Origin: Ardenticatenaceae bacterium
Lineage (GTDB): Bacteria > Chloroflexota > Anaerolineae > Promineifilales > Promineifilaceae
Length of the DNA stretch: 64,000 bases
Direction of reading: 5' to 3'
Assembly (NCBI GenBank): GCA_011525915.1
Contig: WYBM01000056.1
Coordinates: 1-64,000, forward strand
Shown: in pieces, positions 51,615-61,560 of the stretch
Position numbering within the stretch: position 1 is the stretch's first letter
Layout of the letters: every line of letters begins with the position of its first letter
Translations under genes and position numbers: made by a program
The notes under the pieces: model-generated
Seen by the model: the letters and a program-made list of their open reading frames with translations, nothing else
Databases searched by the model: none
What the model was told of the DNA's origin: nothing

Positions 51615-52675
51615 GCCCTGGTCAACGACCAGGCATCCAAAAACCAGCCGTTGTTTTCAAACGCATACTTTCCGCGCACCCCCACTCCAATGCGCACCGT
51701 CTGGGTAGACACTATGGTAAAGGTATAGGCCAACACGTTTTTCTGCCCAATCACCGGTGACAACCAGCCTGAACCGCCGCTGCCAACCATAAACCGCACT
51801 TCGCCGGCCGCCGGATCAGAGGGCCTTATCTTCTGGCCGTTGACATACGCCGTCACCAGGTCTGGGAATACTCCGATTTTTAATGTGTAGCTGCCCGGCG
51901 TCAGGGTAACGTCCTGGTACAGGCGGTAGCTGATCGCCCCGTTTCCCTTAAATGCTTTTACCGTTTGCGCCCCCTCAAAGATAAACAGGTCGTGTTCATG
52001 GGGCGGCAAATAAGCCGCCGGCAAAACACGCACCTCTGGCCGCACCCATACATCCCAGGGGGCATTGCCAAAACCGGTAGGCCCTTCATCCCATTCAAAT
52101 ACCCAGTTCGCCGGAATTTGCAGTTCGGGAACATTGCCAGGATGGTACCAGCCGCCTTCAAAGGAGCCATTGAGCAGCAGGTTTGGCCCGGCAGCCGGCG
52201 GTGGATTGGTAGGGGCGGGGGGTGGCAGTGGGGTGGCCGGCGGCACATTCCCACCACCGCCTGGAATGACCAACACCTGCCCCACGGTAATAAAGTTCAC
52301 ATTCTGAATATAATTCGCCGCCGCTAAAGCCTGTACGGTAACGCCAAAACGCACCGCCACACGGTAAAGTGTGTCCCCAGGCTGCACCACGTAGGTTGTG
52401 CCTGTAGGGGGCGGGGCCGACGGGGGCGGGGCTGTGGGCGGCACCGCCCCGTCGGGAATAATGAGCATCTGCCCCACATAAATCAGATTGGGGTTGATAA
52501 TGCCATTCGCCGCCACAATATCGGCTACGGTTGTGTTCCACTGCCGGGCAATTTTGTTGAGCGTATCACCGGGCTGCACCACGTAGGTGGTCTGCGCCCA
52601 CGCCGTGCCCGTCATCAGAATCAGCAAGGCTGCCCAAAGCCCCACCAACCATAGGATCCTTTGCCCTTTAGGCAT
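51608..52675 (-). CDS. Secreted LysM-domain protein
   Basis: 355 aa with a signal peptide ending TAWA-Q. Two LysM domains (TYVVQPGDTLNKIARQW and TYVVQPGDTLYRVAVRF) bind peptidoglycan or chitin-like glycans, separated by a proline-rich linker. A C-terminal beta domain of about 170 residues (NLLLNGSFEGGWYHPG...) resembles carbohydrate-binding modules. ATG 52675 has GGAGG upstream. A cell-wall-associated glycan-binding protein. Confidence 0.9.
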   Translation of the reverse strand: MPKGQRILWLVGLWAALLILMTGTAWAQTTYVVQPGDTLNKIARQWNTTVADIVAANGIINPNLIYVGQMLIIPDGAVPPTAPPPSAPPPTGTTYVVQPGDTLYRVAVRFGVTVQALAAANYIQNVNFITVGQVLVIPGGGGNVPPATPLPPPAPTNPPPAAGPNLLLNGSFEGGWYHPGNVPELQIPANWVFEWDEGPTGFGNAPWDVWVRPEVRVLPAAYLPPHEHDLFIFEGAQTVKAFKGNGAISYRLYQDVTLTPGSYTLKIGVFPDLVTAYVNGQKIRPSDPAAGEVRFMVGSGGSGWLSPVIGQKNVLAYTFTIVSTQTVRIGVGVRGKYAFENNGWFLDAWSLTRAQ

Positions 52676-52856
52676 TTGCCACCTCCACATACAAAGATAC
52701 CCGCAGTGTAATATGCCAGCGCTTGTGGAAGGTGTGAAAAGATAATAAAAAATTGGGTAACCGGCCCCAAACAGGCCCTTGCGGCCGTCAATTCTGGGTG
52801 GACAATACAGCAACAAGGCAGATATCCGCGGCGACGTCTGTTATAATCACCTGACC

Positions 52857-53492
52857 ATGATGATTTCTGAGCCAGACCGAAGCTGGCAAGATCAACTACA
52901 CCAACGGGTTTTGCGGCAAGATGTAACCGCTTTTGCGGAACTATGTGAAGCCGCCCTACCCCATCTTGTCACCTTCTTGCGCCACCGTTTCCCCCAATAT
53001 GACGCCCACCTGCATGAAACGGCTGCCATCGATTGTTTAATGCTCTACCGCCTACGGCCCGAACAATATGATCCTCAACAACTTTCGTTGTTTGCATTTT
53101 TACGCATGGCCGCCCGCCATGATTTGCTAAATATGCTGGATAAAAGCGGCCGTCGTGAAAAGCGCCTGGTTGACATTCATGACCCTGCCATCCAGCCCCT
53201 TCTACCCTCAGAAGACACCATCGCCGAAGCCCATGATATAGACCATTGGCTGGCACGTCATACACACCTCACGCGCCAACAACTCCTGCAATCCCTGGAA
53301 AATGAACTAACCCGAACAGACAAAGAGTTAATACTGCTGATGCTGGATGGCATACGTGACAGCCGTCAATACGCCCTGGCCATGGGTATTTCCCACCTGG
53401 ACACAGGGCGGCAGCGCGCCGAGGTCAAACGTGCGAAAGACCGCCTGACCAAAAAATTACAGCGTTTCGGTAGCCGCTGGGATAATCGCTAA
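52857..53492 (+). CDS. Sigma-70-family RNA polymerase sigma factor (ECF-like)
   Basis: 211 aa. Region 2 lies around LFAFLRMAARHDLLNMLDKS and region 4 around TDKELILLMLDGIRDSRQYA and TGRQRAEVKRAKDRLTKK. The ORF is open from 52779, but a TATAAT at 52842-52847 lies only 10 nt before ATG 52857, suggesting a nearly leaderless transcript. The FecR-domain gene follows by about 110 nt, as in sigma/anti-sigma pairs, and its cytosolic N-terminus could hold the sigma factor. Confidence 0.82.
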   Translation: MMISEPDRSWQDQLHQRVLRQDVTAFAELCEAALPHLVTFLRHRFPQYDAHLHETAAIDCLMLYRLRPEQYDPQQLSLFAFLRMAARHDLLNMLDKSGRREKRLVDIHDPAIQPLLPSEDTIAEAHDIDHWLARHTHLTRQQLLQSLENELTRTDKELILLMLDGIRDSRQYALAMGISHLDTGRQRAEVKRAKDRLTKKLQRFGSRWDNR

Positions 53493-53603
53493 GCGCCATC
53501 ATCCACCAATTTACCTTGTTTTGTCGAACTTCGCCTCCGGCGTCGGAACTATAAGTAGCGGGCACATTTTATGCCTGCCTTTTGCCACTATATTTACGTG
53601 ATC

Positions 53604-55247
53604 ATGAACGAACTACTTATTAAAATGGCCCAGCGTGCCATAGAAGATGAAGCTTTATGGGCAGCACTCATTCATGCCTATAGCCAAGAGCATAACCAAA
53701 CCTGGGCACAGATTGCTGCGGAATTGGCTATTGATCAAGTGCAGTTGGCTCATCTGGCGCTGTGCCAACGGCCGCGTCGCCAGACGTTTTTACAGGACAT
53801 TGCCCAAGTGGCCACCTATGTAGGGATGAGCAGCGCCGTTTTATCTGCGTTTGTCCGCCGCATAGAAGCAGCACCAACGGCCGTTAAGCCAGCCGGGGTA
53901 CAGCGCCAACACCCAGGCAGCAACCGGCCATTGTTTACATGGCACATACCATCTGTGTTCAAAAGCCGGGCCGTTCCGTTTGCCATCATTGCCATACTCT
54001 TTCTGCTCTTTGCGGCTTATGCTTTTGCCCAACCGGCCGGTACCGAAGCCACCCTCGTCATTTTCAGCGGGCAGGCCACTGTACAACAGCCCGACACCAT
54101 GCTGTTGGTCCTCCCTAAAAAAGCCGAGATCGTGATGAACGCTGGCGATATCATCACCGTTGGCGAAGGCGACATCATCATGTTAACAACAGACGCCGCC
54201 GCCCAGCTGCGCCTGTATGATGGTTCCACCGTCGATCTATTTGCGGGGACGGTCGTTGAACTTTCTGAATTGGTGACCAATGAGGCCACCTACCGGGTGC
54301 AGTTGACCATGATGGCCGGCCGCACCCTGAGCCGGGTGGCAAAACTGCTGGGCGCCGATGATACCTTCCAGGTGCGTACCCCTTCCTCCACCGCTTCCGT
54401 ACGTGGTACGGTGTTTGCCATAAACCTTATTTCGGTCACCGAAACCTACGTGGTTGTAGAGCAGGGTGTGGTGCGCGTGGCAATGGCCAACGACTTCATC
54501 GACGTAGGACCAGGGCAGTCCGTGATGGCCATCCTTGGCCAGCCCCTCACCCTGGATGCACAAACAGACAAAACACCGGTGGACACGGCCGTGCCCACCC
54601 CCCTAGCGGTAAACACCCCCATACCAGCCACACCCACTTCGGCTGGCACGGCCACCCAAACGCCCACGGTCATCGCCCCCATAAGCACCATCACCCCAAC
54701 AACAACCATCATGCCCACGTCCATCGTTACGGGGACACTGCCCTTACCCACAGTATCCCCAGCCTCGCCTGACTGCACAGGCGCCGAACCACATCCGACG
54801 GGCGTAACCCTGGCTGCCCGTTACGGTGTCGCCTATGAAGAGGTTATGGGCTGGTTCTGCGCCGGTTTTGGTTTCGGCGAAATTGGCCAGGCCTATGATC
54901 TGAGCCAGGAAACAGGCGTCCCGGTGGCCCACATCTTCAGCATGAAAGCCGCCGGCCTGGGTTGGGGCCAGATACGCGATGCTCTTTTGGGAGGAACTCC
55001 CCGGCCGGGTAATGGCAATAACGGCAACAACGGTAATAACGGCAATAATGGCAATAACGGTAATAACGGTAATAACGGTAATAACGGTAGTAACAGCGGG
55101 CAAAATCCGCCAGAGCCAACCTCGCAACCCCCAGACAATCCCCCTGGCAACAATCCACCAGGAGGTGGTGGCAACCCGCCGGGCGGCGGCAACAATAATG
55201 GAGGCGGTAATGGCAATGGTAATGGTGGCGGCAATGGTAATAAGTAA
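53604..55247 (+). CDS. FecR-domain membrane protein with NG-repeat tail (putative anti-sigma)
   Basis: 547 aa. A cytosolic N-terminus of about 120 residues (HTH-like helices, QTWAQIAAELAIDQVQ), one membrane helix (AVPFAIIAILFLLFAAYAFA), and an outer FecR domain (AAQLRLYDGSTVDLFAGT, FQVRTPSSTASVRGTVFAI). A Thr/Pro linker follows, then a small domain (VAYEEVMGWFCAGFGFGEIGQ) and a tail of NGN repeats encoded by AATAACGGT DNA repeats. The topology fits a transmembrane anti-sigma or signal relay for the neighbouring sigma factor. A short upstream in-frame ATG at 53571 is less likely. Confidence 0.83.
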   Translation: MNELLIKMAQRAIEDEALWAALIHAYSQEHNQTWAQIAAELAIDQVQLAHLALCQRPRRQTFLQDIAQVATYVGMSSAVLSAFVRRIEAAPTAVKPAGVQRQHPGSNRPLFTWHIPSVFKSRAVPFAIIAILFLLFAAYAFAQPAGTEATLVIFSGQATVQQPDTMLLVLPKKAEIVMNAGDIITVGEGDIIMLTTDAAAQLRLYDGSTVDLFAGTVVELSELVTNEATYRVQLTMMAGRTLSRVAKLLGADDTFQVRTPSSTASVRGTVFAINLISVTETYVVVEQGVVRVAMANDFIDVGPGQSVMAILGQPLTLDAQTDKTPVDTAVPTPLAVNTPIPATPTSAGTATQTPTVIAPISTITPTTTIMPTSIVTGTLPLPTVSPASPDCTGAEPHPTGVTLAARYGVAYEEVMGWFCAGFGFGEIGQAYDLSQETGVPVAHIFSMKAAGLGWGQIRDALLGGTPRPGNGNNGNNGNNGNNGNNGNNGNNGNNGSNSGQNPPEPTSQPPDNPPGNNPPGGGGNPPGGGNNNGGGNGNGNGGGNGNK

Positions 55248-55310
55248 TTAAGCTGCCAAAGAAGCTTCACCGTATGGTTAGAGCAAAACTAGTGTCGTAT
55301 TGGTAGCCTT

Positions 55311-55350
55311 AAGGTTCTCGCTTCTTCTGGGAAGGAGCGAGAACCTTTTT
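55311..55350 (+). terminator. Intrinsic terminator after the first FecR gene
   Basis: A perfect 12-bp stem (55311-55322 with 55336-55347) followed by TTTCTT. Confidence 0.88.
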
Positions 55351-55493
55351 CTTAAGCACCTGTTACTGTGGTACTGTCTCAATTGACACGCTGTTTACAT
55401 CTGTGCCATACTCTTTTCACCAGACATTTTGTAAGCTTGGTTTTGTTAAATAAAAACAGGGATGTTCAAATCTTGACCCCATGTCACTGTTAG

Positions 55494-55592
55494 TAGTATC
55501 AGTTTTTAGTAATCAGTATACAGTTTTCAGTGCTGGTCTACCTCTGGAAATAGTCTACTGAAAACTGATGACGGACTTCTGATTACTAGTAG
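55494..55592 (+). repeat. MITE-like element, copy 2
   Basis: Nearly the same 95-100 bp sequence as copy 1 at 46989, in the same orientation, with TAGTA-type ends. It fills most of the gap before the second FecR gene and ends 10 nt before its start codon. The rest of the 354-bp gap from 55248 holds the terminator and nothing else recognised. Confidence 0.75.
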
Positions 55593-55601
55593 TAGGAATT
55601 T

Positions 55602-56831
55602 ATGCGCCGTATTGTGGTTGTTAGTATTATCATTTTGCTTTTTCTGGGGCTGGGTGTATCGGTGTTGGCTAAACCAGCCACGGCCGTAGCTACCCTGGTT
55701 GTTTCTGAAGGCCAGGCCACCGTAAGCCAACATCGCTCCCAATGGGGTTTCTGGCAAAGAGAAACGGCCGTGTCTCTTAACACGGGTGACATGCTCAGCA
55801 TCGCCCAGGGAGATGTTATTGCCCTGCAACGTGGTGCCAGCGGGCAGCTGCGCCTTTACGACGGCAGCACCGTCGATCTCTATGATGGCACCGTTTTAGA
55901 AGTGCATGAACTGGTTATCACGACCACTGACTATCGGGTGCAGTTACATTTACTGGCCGGTAAAACTGTTAACCGGGTAGTCAAACTTTTAAACGCCCAG
56001 GATTACTTCCGGGTAAGTACACCATCATCCACTGCCGCCGTACGCGGCACCCTCTTTACGGTAGAAACGCTGTCAACAACAGCCTCGTTTGTGAGTGTTG
56101 TCGAGGGTGTCGTGCAGGTAACAATGGGCTCACAAGTGGTTGAGGTGCTGGCCGGCGAAATGGTGATGGCTGTGGTGGGACAGCCGCTGCAAGTGCAGCC
56201 ACAAAACAATGCGGCGCCCGCCGATGCTCCCCAACCTATACCAGCAACACCGTCTGAAGAAACCAACACACCCCTGGAAACCAGCCCTACCGCCCAGCTG
56301 ACAGCCACCCAGCCGCACACACCCCCTACGGCCGTGACACCTATAGTGAGCCGGCCGGCGGCCACACCCACAGTGCCCCCCCGACTGCGGCCTACCAATA
56401 ACCAACCCGGTGCCACAGTTTTGCCAGGCACCACCGCACCTCTCACCCCTACGCCATCGGCCACCGCCATACCCGCCAACCCCACAACCACCAGCATAGG
56501 CCACACAGCTACCCCCCCGGCGCCATCAGTCACACTGACCGTGCAGCCGGCCACGGCCGTCATACCCACACACACACCTCTTCCGGCCACAGCCACCCCA
56601 CTGCCATCGGCCACGTCGTTACCTCCGGTCACGGCCACACTGCCTGCAGCTACGGTGCCACCAGCGCCCACAAACACAGCCACATCAGAACCACCCACAC
56701 CCACACCAGAACTGGTTACACTGTGCCATATCCCACAGGGCAACCCCAATAACCGCCAGACAATTCAGGTGCCGCCGGAAGACGTACAAGGGCATCTGGA
56801 TCACGGGGACTATCTTGGTCCCTGCCAATAA
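55602..56831 (+). CDS. Secreted FecR-domain protein with Thr/Pro linker
   Basis: 409 aa. An N-terminal signal/anchor (VVSIIILLFLGLGVSVLA), then a FecR domain that is clearly paralogous to the first FecR protein (SGQLRLYDGSTVDLYDGT, FRVSTPSSTAAVRGTLF), a long Thr/Pro-rich linker and a C-terminal Cys-containing domain (VTLCHIPQGNPNNRQTIQV to HGDYLGPC). It lacks the cytosolic N-terminus of its paralogue. Probably exposed at the surface; a role in sensing with the neighbouring sigma system is possible. Confidence 0.82.
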   Translation: MRRIVVVSIIILLFLGLGVSVLAKPATAVATLVVSEGQATVSQHRSQWGFWQRETAVSLNTGDMLSIAQGDVIALQRGASGQLRLYDGSTVDLYDGTVLEVHELVITTTDYRVQLHLLAGKTVNRVVKLLNAQDYFRVSTPSSTAAVRGTLFTVETLSTTASFVSVVEGVVQVTMGSQVVEVLAGEMVMAVVGQPLQVQPQNNAAPADAPQPIPATPSEETNTPLETSPTAQLTATQPHTPPTAVTPIVSRPAATPTVPPRLRPTNNQPGATVLPGTTAPLTPTPSATAIPANPTTTSIGHTATPPAPSVTLTVQPATAVIPTHTPLPATATPLPSATSLPPVTATLPAATVPPAPTNTATSEPPTPTPELVTLCHIPQGNPNNRQTIQVPPEDVQGHLDHGDYLGPCQ

Positions 56832-56843
56832 GGGCAAAGGGCT

Positions 56844-59800
56844 TTACCCCGAAGCCGGCCCCCTAGCCAGATAAAGAGATAGGGGGGTAGAGCGTTCTTT
56901 CACCAAAAGAGGCGGTAATGGTTCTACTGTGATCAGGTCTGACACCTTCTCATACGTTGGCTCTCCAATAAAAACCTCGTTGGCTTCCGTGTGTTCAGCC
57001 AGATGGGAAGCCAGAACGACACTATCGCCCATGGCTGTATAGGTAAAATGGGATGCCACTCCGGCATTACCCACAATCGCCCGCCCCGTGAAAATGCCAT
57101 ACCCCACCTGCACCACCCGATGCAGGTGGTCTTCGGGCAGCGCCGCTTTGTGCAGCTGCAGCCGTTCCCGAAGGGTGAAGGCCGTTTCTATGGCCCGCCA
57201 GGCATGGTCGGCTTGCGGCAGCGGCGCGTTAAATATGGCCATTACCTGTTCACCTTCGTGGGGGGCTATTGTCCCTGCAAACTCTAAGACCACGCCACAA
57301 ATCAGGCTGCGTAGATCGTTCATCATGGTCATAACCACGCCTGGTTCATGCCATTCGGCAAAGGGGCGATACCCCCGAATATCCACAATTAAGACAGAAA
57401 TCTCCTGCACCTGCCCACCCAGGTTAATCTCCCCTCTCCGCACGGCTTCAATGGTACCCCTGGCCACATCTGGCGTAACGTTAGCGGCAAACAACTGCAT
57501 CATTTCCCGGCGGCGGCGCACCTCTAGTGAGTAGCGGTAGGCAGAAACAACGGCGTAACTGAAAAAGATGGTCATAAAAGGATAAAGCAGATCCAGCATG
57601 ATGGCGCGCGCATCAAAAATCAGCATGGCAAAGACAAAATACAATACTGCCAGGCCCAGCGCCAGCAGCAGCCCTGAGCCAGGGCGAGCACAAGCCAGGC
57701 CAGTGAGAACACCCAACAACAGCAAGACAGCCATTTGTAGCGGCAGACCAGGGCTGACAATAAATTGTTCAGACCAGATAGATTCCAGGGTATTGGCCAG
57801 AATCTCCACACCATACATGGGCCGACCCCGGCCGACAGGCGTCAGGTCAGTATCTGGCTCAGAGGTGGCAGTAATGCCCACCAACACAATTTTGTTTTGA
57901 AACAGTTCCGGCGCAAAACGGCCGTCCAGCACATCAGCATAACTCACTGTCTGAAAGGTGTGCTGCCCCTGCCTGGCCGGTGGCCCGGCATAGTAAATGT
58001 TCATTTCACCCGAGGCGCCCACCGGTATCCGGCGGCCGGCAACAAACAGATGGTTGTTTTGAGGGCTGGGCAGTTCTTTACCAGGCAGTGGCCCCCCATT
58101 AAGGTAGACCAGCAGCGTCGCCAGCGGCAGGTTCAGGTAACGTTCCTGGTCTATGGCCACCACAGTGGGTATACGGCGCACGTATCCATCCTCATCGTGG
58201 AGGACGTTGGTGCTGCCCACAGCGGCGGAAGCTGCCAGAAAATGAGCATAAGGCAGAATACGGCCGTCAAAACGCACAGCCCCGGGTATCTCATGGAAGC
58301 CATCACCCGGTGCCAGCACCGGCTGCACCACCATACCTGCGGCGCGCATGGCAGCCGCCAGGCGTTCGTCTGCTTCCGGATCCGTGGAGGGGGTATCGAA
58401 CAAAAAATCAAAGGCGATCGCCCTGGCCCCTGCTGCGGTAAGCTGTTCGATCAGGTCAGCATGGAGCGCACGTGACCAGGCACTCCAACGGCCGTAACGG
58501 GCAATACTGGCATCATCTACGGCCACAATCGTGATAATCCCACTTACCGGGTACGGGGCCAGCAGTACGTCACGCATTTGGGCGGCCGGCCGGGAAAAGA
58601 GGCCAAACGCCATCAACACGCTGGCAAAAATGCCTACCAACAGCCCCATCGCCACTCGGGGAACAGACAGGCCCTCTTTGTCTTCAAATAGGCGCTGTCG
58701 CCAGCGTGCCGCCCATACACGCAGCCGGATGCGGGCGGGCACAAGCCGGGGCAAGCCGCCGGCAGCGGCGCGTATGCGCTGCATCGTTTGCAGGAACCGG
58801 GCATCATCGGTTTGGGGTGCAGCACCGAGGATCGTTTGTACGGCCGTTTCACTGCGCACTCGTCCTACCAAAGCGGCCGCCTGGGCCGCATGGGCATCCC
58901 CATCGAGGGCTAATTCTGCTAGTTTAACGTCACCGGTCGGGGTAATGCCTACCGGCTGCCATTGGGTGGCCAGCGGTGACGCTGCGGCCAGCACTTTTAA
59001 AGCATTATCGCGCATCGCCCAGCCGCGCACGCCCATCGCCATGTCAATAAGCCGTTCAAAGGTGGCCGGTGCCAGGGGGAAGGGTGTTCCATGCTGGCTG
59101 ACGACATCACTGAGCCGGGTCAGGGCACGGGTGGCAGCCTTGACTTCTTCCTGTGCCATCGTTTCTTCACAGACCCGCACCTGTATGGCCGGGTCGGCTG
59201 CCTGCCGCCACCAATAGTCCACCCGGTAGTCATAGGTGAATGCGCCACGCAGCATGAAAGCCTTCTGGCTTTCATCAAGGGCTAACCGGTAACGGCCGTC
59301 ATGCCTGGAGGCCGCATCTATAAACGCCAGGTGGGTCAGCCGGGCCGGAAATTCCTCCTCGGCGCTGTGCCAGCCGGCCATCAACAACTGTAACAAGAAA
59401 CGGGCATCCTGTGCCTCATACACCTCTTCACTGACAGTTGGTAAGGGCTTTTTTAGTTCCGCCAGCCAGGCAGGCGGCAGGTCTGGCACGGCCGTCAACA
59501 ACAGATTAAAGGCATCCAGGGCAGTGGGCGGGCGGTCACGATAATTAAATGCAGTCAGGCGGCGCAGCACGGCCGTTAACCCCGCCGGTAATGTCGGGTC
59601 TGTTTCCCGCACATCTGGCAGCTCCATCCCTTCCTGCTTTTGTTGAATGGCCAAAAACGCCATCCCCTCCCAGGGCAAGTGCCCGGTGAGCATCTCATAA
59701 ATCACAATGCCCATGCTGTAAACATCAGACTGGGGCGACATGCTCATTTGAATGTGCTGCTCATACGGGGCATAGGGCCCGGTGCCCCGGCCAGTATGAA

Positions 59801-60332
59801 AGGGCAGCGTCTCCTGTGAAAGCTGCTTCGCCAGACCAAAGTCAGACAAAAACACCCGTTCCTGGCTGTCCATCAAGATATTATTGGGCTTTAAGTCACG
59901 GTGAATAATGGCCCGCGTATGCAGATAGGAAAGAGATGCCGCCATCTGCGCGGCTACTTGCAGCACTTGGGGCAAGGGCATAGGCCCACCCAGCAGCCGG
60001 CTGGCCAGCGAGCCTACGCAGTTATAGCGCATGACAAAATAATAATGCGCCTCTGTGGTCCCAAACTCATACAGGGGCAAAATACCAGGGTGTTCCAGGC
60101 TGGCTAACAAATGCACCTGGCGTTCAAAGTCGCGGGAGGCCATAGAAAGGATGGTGGGGTCTTCACCCGCCGTCGGTAAAATTTTCATGGCTACCACCCG
60201 CTGGCGGCGATTGTCCCAGGCAGACCAGACAACCCCCTCCCCACCGCGGCCAATCAATTCCAGTAAAGAATAATCGCCTAACTGGTACCCCCGTGTCAGG
60301 TTTTCATCGGCCAGCATTTTGGTTGTATACAT
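56844..60332 (-). CDS. Ser/Thr protein kinase fused to CHASE2 and a degenerate class III cyclase
   Basis: 1162 aa. Residues 18-285 are a complete protein kinase: GRGGEG loop, Lys50 in VVAMK, HRDLKPNN with Asp146, DFG and a full C-lobe. Residues about 300-590 are helical. An outer CHASE2 sensor (about 600-870, IITIVAVDDASIARYGRWS) and three membrane helices follow. The C-terminus (about 985-1150) has the cyclase fold with Asp in VDIRGY. The second metal Asp is Glu (HEGEQVMAIF), and the catalytic Asn and Arg are Val and His (GDSVVLASHL), so cyclase activity is probably lost. It is divergent from an FHA gene, a likely partner. Confidence 0.9.
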   Translation of the reverse strand: MYTTKMLADENLTRGYQLGDYSLLELIGRGGEGVVWSAWDNRRQRVVAMKILPTAGEDPTILSMASRDFERQVHLLASLEHPGILPLYEFGTTEAHYYFVMRYNCVGSLASRLLGGPMPLPQVLQVAAQMAASLSYLHTRAIIHRDLKPNNILMDSQERVFLSDFGLAKQLSQETLPFHTGRGTGPYAPYEQHIQMSMSPQSDVYSMGIVIYEMLTGHLPWEGMAFLAIQQKQEGMELPDVRETDPTLPAGLTAVLRRLTAFNYRDRPPTALDAFNLLLTAVPDLPPAWLAELKKPLPTVSEEVYEAQDARFLLQLLMAGWHSAEEEFPARLTHLAFIDAASRHDGRYRLALDESQKAFMLRGAFTYDYRVDYWWRQAADPAIQVRVCEETMAQEEVKAATRALTRLSDVVSQHGTPFPLAPATFERLIDMAMGVRGWAMRDNALKVLAAASPLATQWQPVGITPTGDVKLAELALDGDAHAAQAAALVGRVRSETAVQTILGAAPQTDDARFLQTMQRIRAAAGGLPRLVPARIRLRVWAARWRQRLFEDKEGLSVPRVAMGLLVGIFASVLMAFGLFSRPAAQMRDVLLAPYPVSGIITIVAVDDASIARYGRWSAWSRALHADLIEQLTAAGARAIAFDFLFDTPSTDPEADERLAAAMRAAGMVVQPVLAPGDGFHEIPGAVRFDGRILPYAHFLAASAAVGSTNVLHDEDGYVRRIPTVVAIDQERYLNLPLATLLVYLNGGPLPGKELPSPQNNHLFVAGRRIPVGASGEMNIYYAGPPARQGQHTFQTVSYADVLDGRFAPELFQNKIVLVGITATSEPDTDLTPVGRGRPMYGVEILANTLESIWSEQFIVSPGLPLQMAVLLLLGVLTGLACARPGSGLLLALGLAVLYFVFAMLIFDARAIMLDLLYPFMTIFFSYAVVSAYRYSLEVRRRREMMQLFAANVTPDVARGTIEAVRRGEINLGGQVQEISVLIVDIRGYRPFAEWHEPGVVMTMMNDLRSLICGVVLEFAGTIAPHEGEQVMAIFNAPLPQADHAWRAIETAFTLRERLQLHKAALPEDHLHRVVQVGYGIFTGRAIVGNAGVASHFTYTAMGDSVVLASHLAEHTEANEVFIGEPTYEKVSDLITVEPLPPLLVKERSTPLSLYLARGPASG

Positions 60333-60514
60333 AGTTGTTAAAAATTGTTCCAGGGATACAACAGAAACATCATACGTTACAGTTTAATTGTAGTTTATTG
60401 GTTTCGAAAGGTTTTAAGGTGACAATAGCATTATACATGATTGTGCTTTACATTTGCCGCAACACCAGGCATCATAATCCGGCAATTATGTGTGGAAGAG
60501 AGAAGGATTAAACG

Positions 60515-61492
60515 ATGGAAGCGAAATTTTGTCCTTTTTGCCAGAGAAAAAACAAAGCGGACGCCACACGCTGCGCCCATTGTGGTGTGCTGTTGATTGC
60601 CCATAACCCTGGTGCCTCCACGACCGTTGGTGTGAGTGCTGGCCCAGCGGAGGGGCGTGACAGACAGCCCACCTGCCAGGAGCGCATCACCCATATACCG
60701 CCTCATTCCTTTGCCCTTTTTGTCATGGATTTTGAAGAACCTATCATCCTGAAGAATCAGCCTAAAATTGTCATTGGGCGCGATAGTCAGGTGCTAAGCA
60801 CGGCGTCCACCTTGGATATGTCCCGCTACGGCGACCTGGCCTTAGGAATTTCTCGCCATCACGCACAGATTCTTTATACTGATGGTGTTTACTCTGTTGA
60901 GGATTTGGGCAGCACCAACGGCACCTGGCTAAACCGCCGCCGTTTGACGCCCGGTCAGGCATACCCGCTGCGCAGCGATGATCAGCTTTGGCTGGGCCCC
61001 TTAAAATTGCTTATTTGTCTGAATGTAGCGGAAGTGGGTAAACGAGCCACTTTCTCGTTGCGGTTGGGCAATACACTGCAAGCACGCCCACCTTACCTGA
61101 CCCCAGACTTCCTACAGTCCACCATCGGCCCGTATTTACAGGCCATTGATCGCCTGGAAGAGGCACGCGCCGCCTGCCTAAACCTGCCGCCGGAACCCGT
61201 GTATATTGTTTCCATCCAGGAAAGCACCGAGCAGATCGTAATGCAGTTGGATGGTGCGGGGGAGGCGATGGATCTCATTAAGAAATGGGTACAGCGTTGG
61301 CGGGATGAGCATCTGGAGGTTGTAGGAACAGCGCAAGAAAGCCTACGACCAGAGCAACTGCTGCCGCTGGCAGAGCGTATGGTAACTTATTTACAACCCC
61401 AACTTTCTGCGGCAGAAGCGGCTACATTAGCCTCTCCATTTATCCCTTCACTGGCCACGTTAGTTACCAGCAGCCTGGAACTGGTTGCTTAA
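60515..61492 (+). CDS. FHA-domain protein with N-terminal zinc ribbon
   Basis: 325 aa. Residues 6-23 form a zinc ribbon (CPFC and CAHC). Residues about 85-155 are an FHA domain with IGRD, SRHHA and DLGSTNGTWLN, which binds phosphothreonine. The C-terminal part is helical and unassigned. FHA proteins next to Ser/Thr kinases are usually their substrates or readers, and this gene is divergent from the kinase-CHASE2-cyclase gene. A strong terminator follows. Confidence 0.9.
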   Translation: MEAKFCPFCQRKNKADATRCAHCGVLLIAHNPGASTTVGVSAGPAEGRDRQPTCQERITHIPPHSFALFVMDFEEPIILKNQPKIVIGRDSQVLSTASTLDMSRYGDLALGISRHHAQILYTDGVYSVEDLGSTNGTWLNRRRLTPGQAYPLRSDDQLWLGPLKLLICLNVAEVGKRATFSLRLGNTLQARPPYLTPDFLQSTIGPYLQAIDRLEEARAACLNLPPEPVYIVSIQESTEQIVMQLDGAGEAMDLIKKWVQRWRDEHLEVVGTAQESLRPEQLLPLAERMVTYLQPQLSAAEAATLASPFIPSLATLVTSSLELVA

Positions 61493-61516
61493 GAAAGCGG
61501 CCCCATCTTAAAAAGC

Positions 61517-61560
61517 TAAAAGCGACACGGCCGTTATGCCTATGGCCGTGTCGCTTTTTT
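61517..61560 (+). terminator. Intrinsic terminator built on the ACGGCCGT octamer
   Basis: A stem of about 15 bp containing GACACGGCC and GGCCGTGTC, then TTTTTT. The left arm contains one octamer copy. Confidence 0.9.

Noticed and set aside
53604..55247. AATAACGGT repeats as a CRISPR or satellite array
   Set aside because: They are short, in frame and encode the NGN tail of the FecR protein; there are no spacers.
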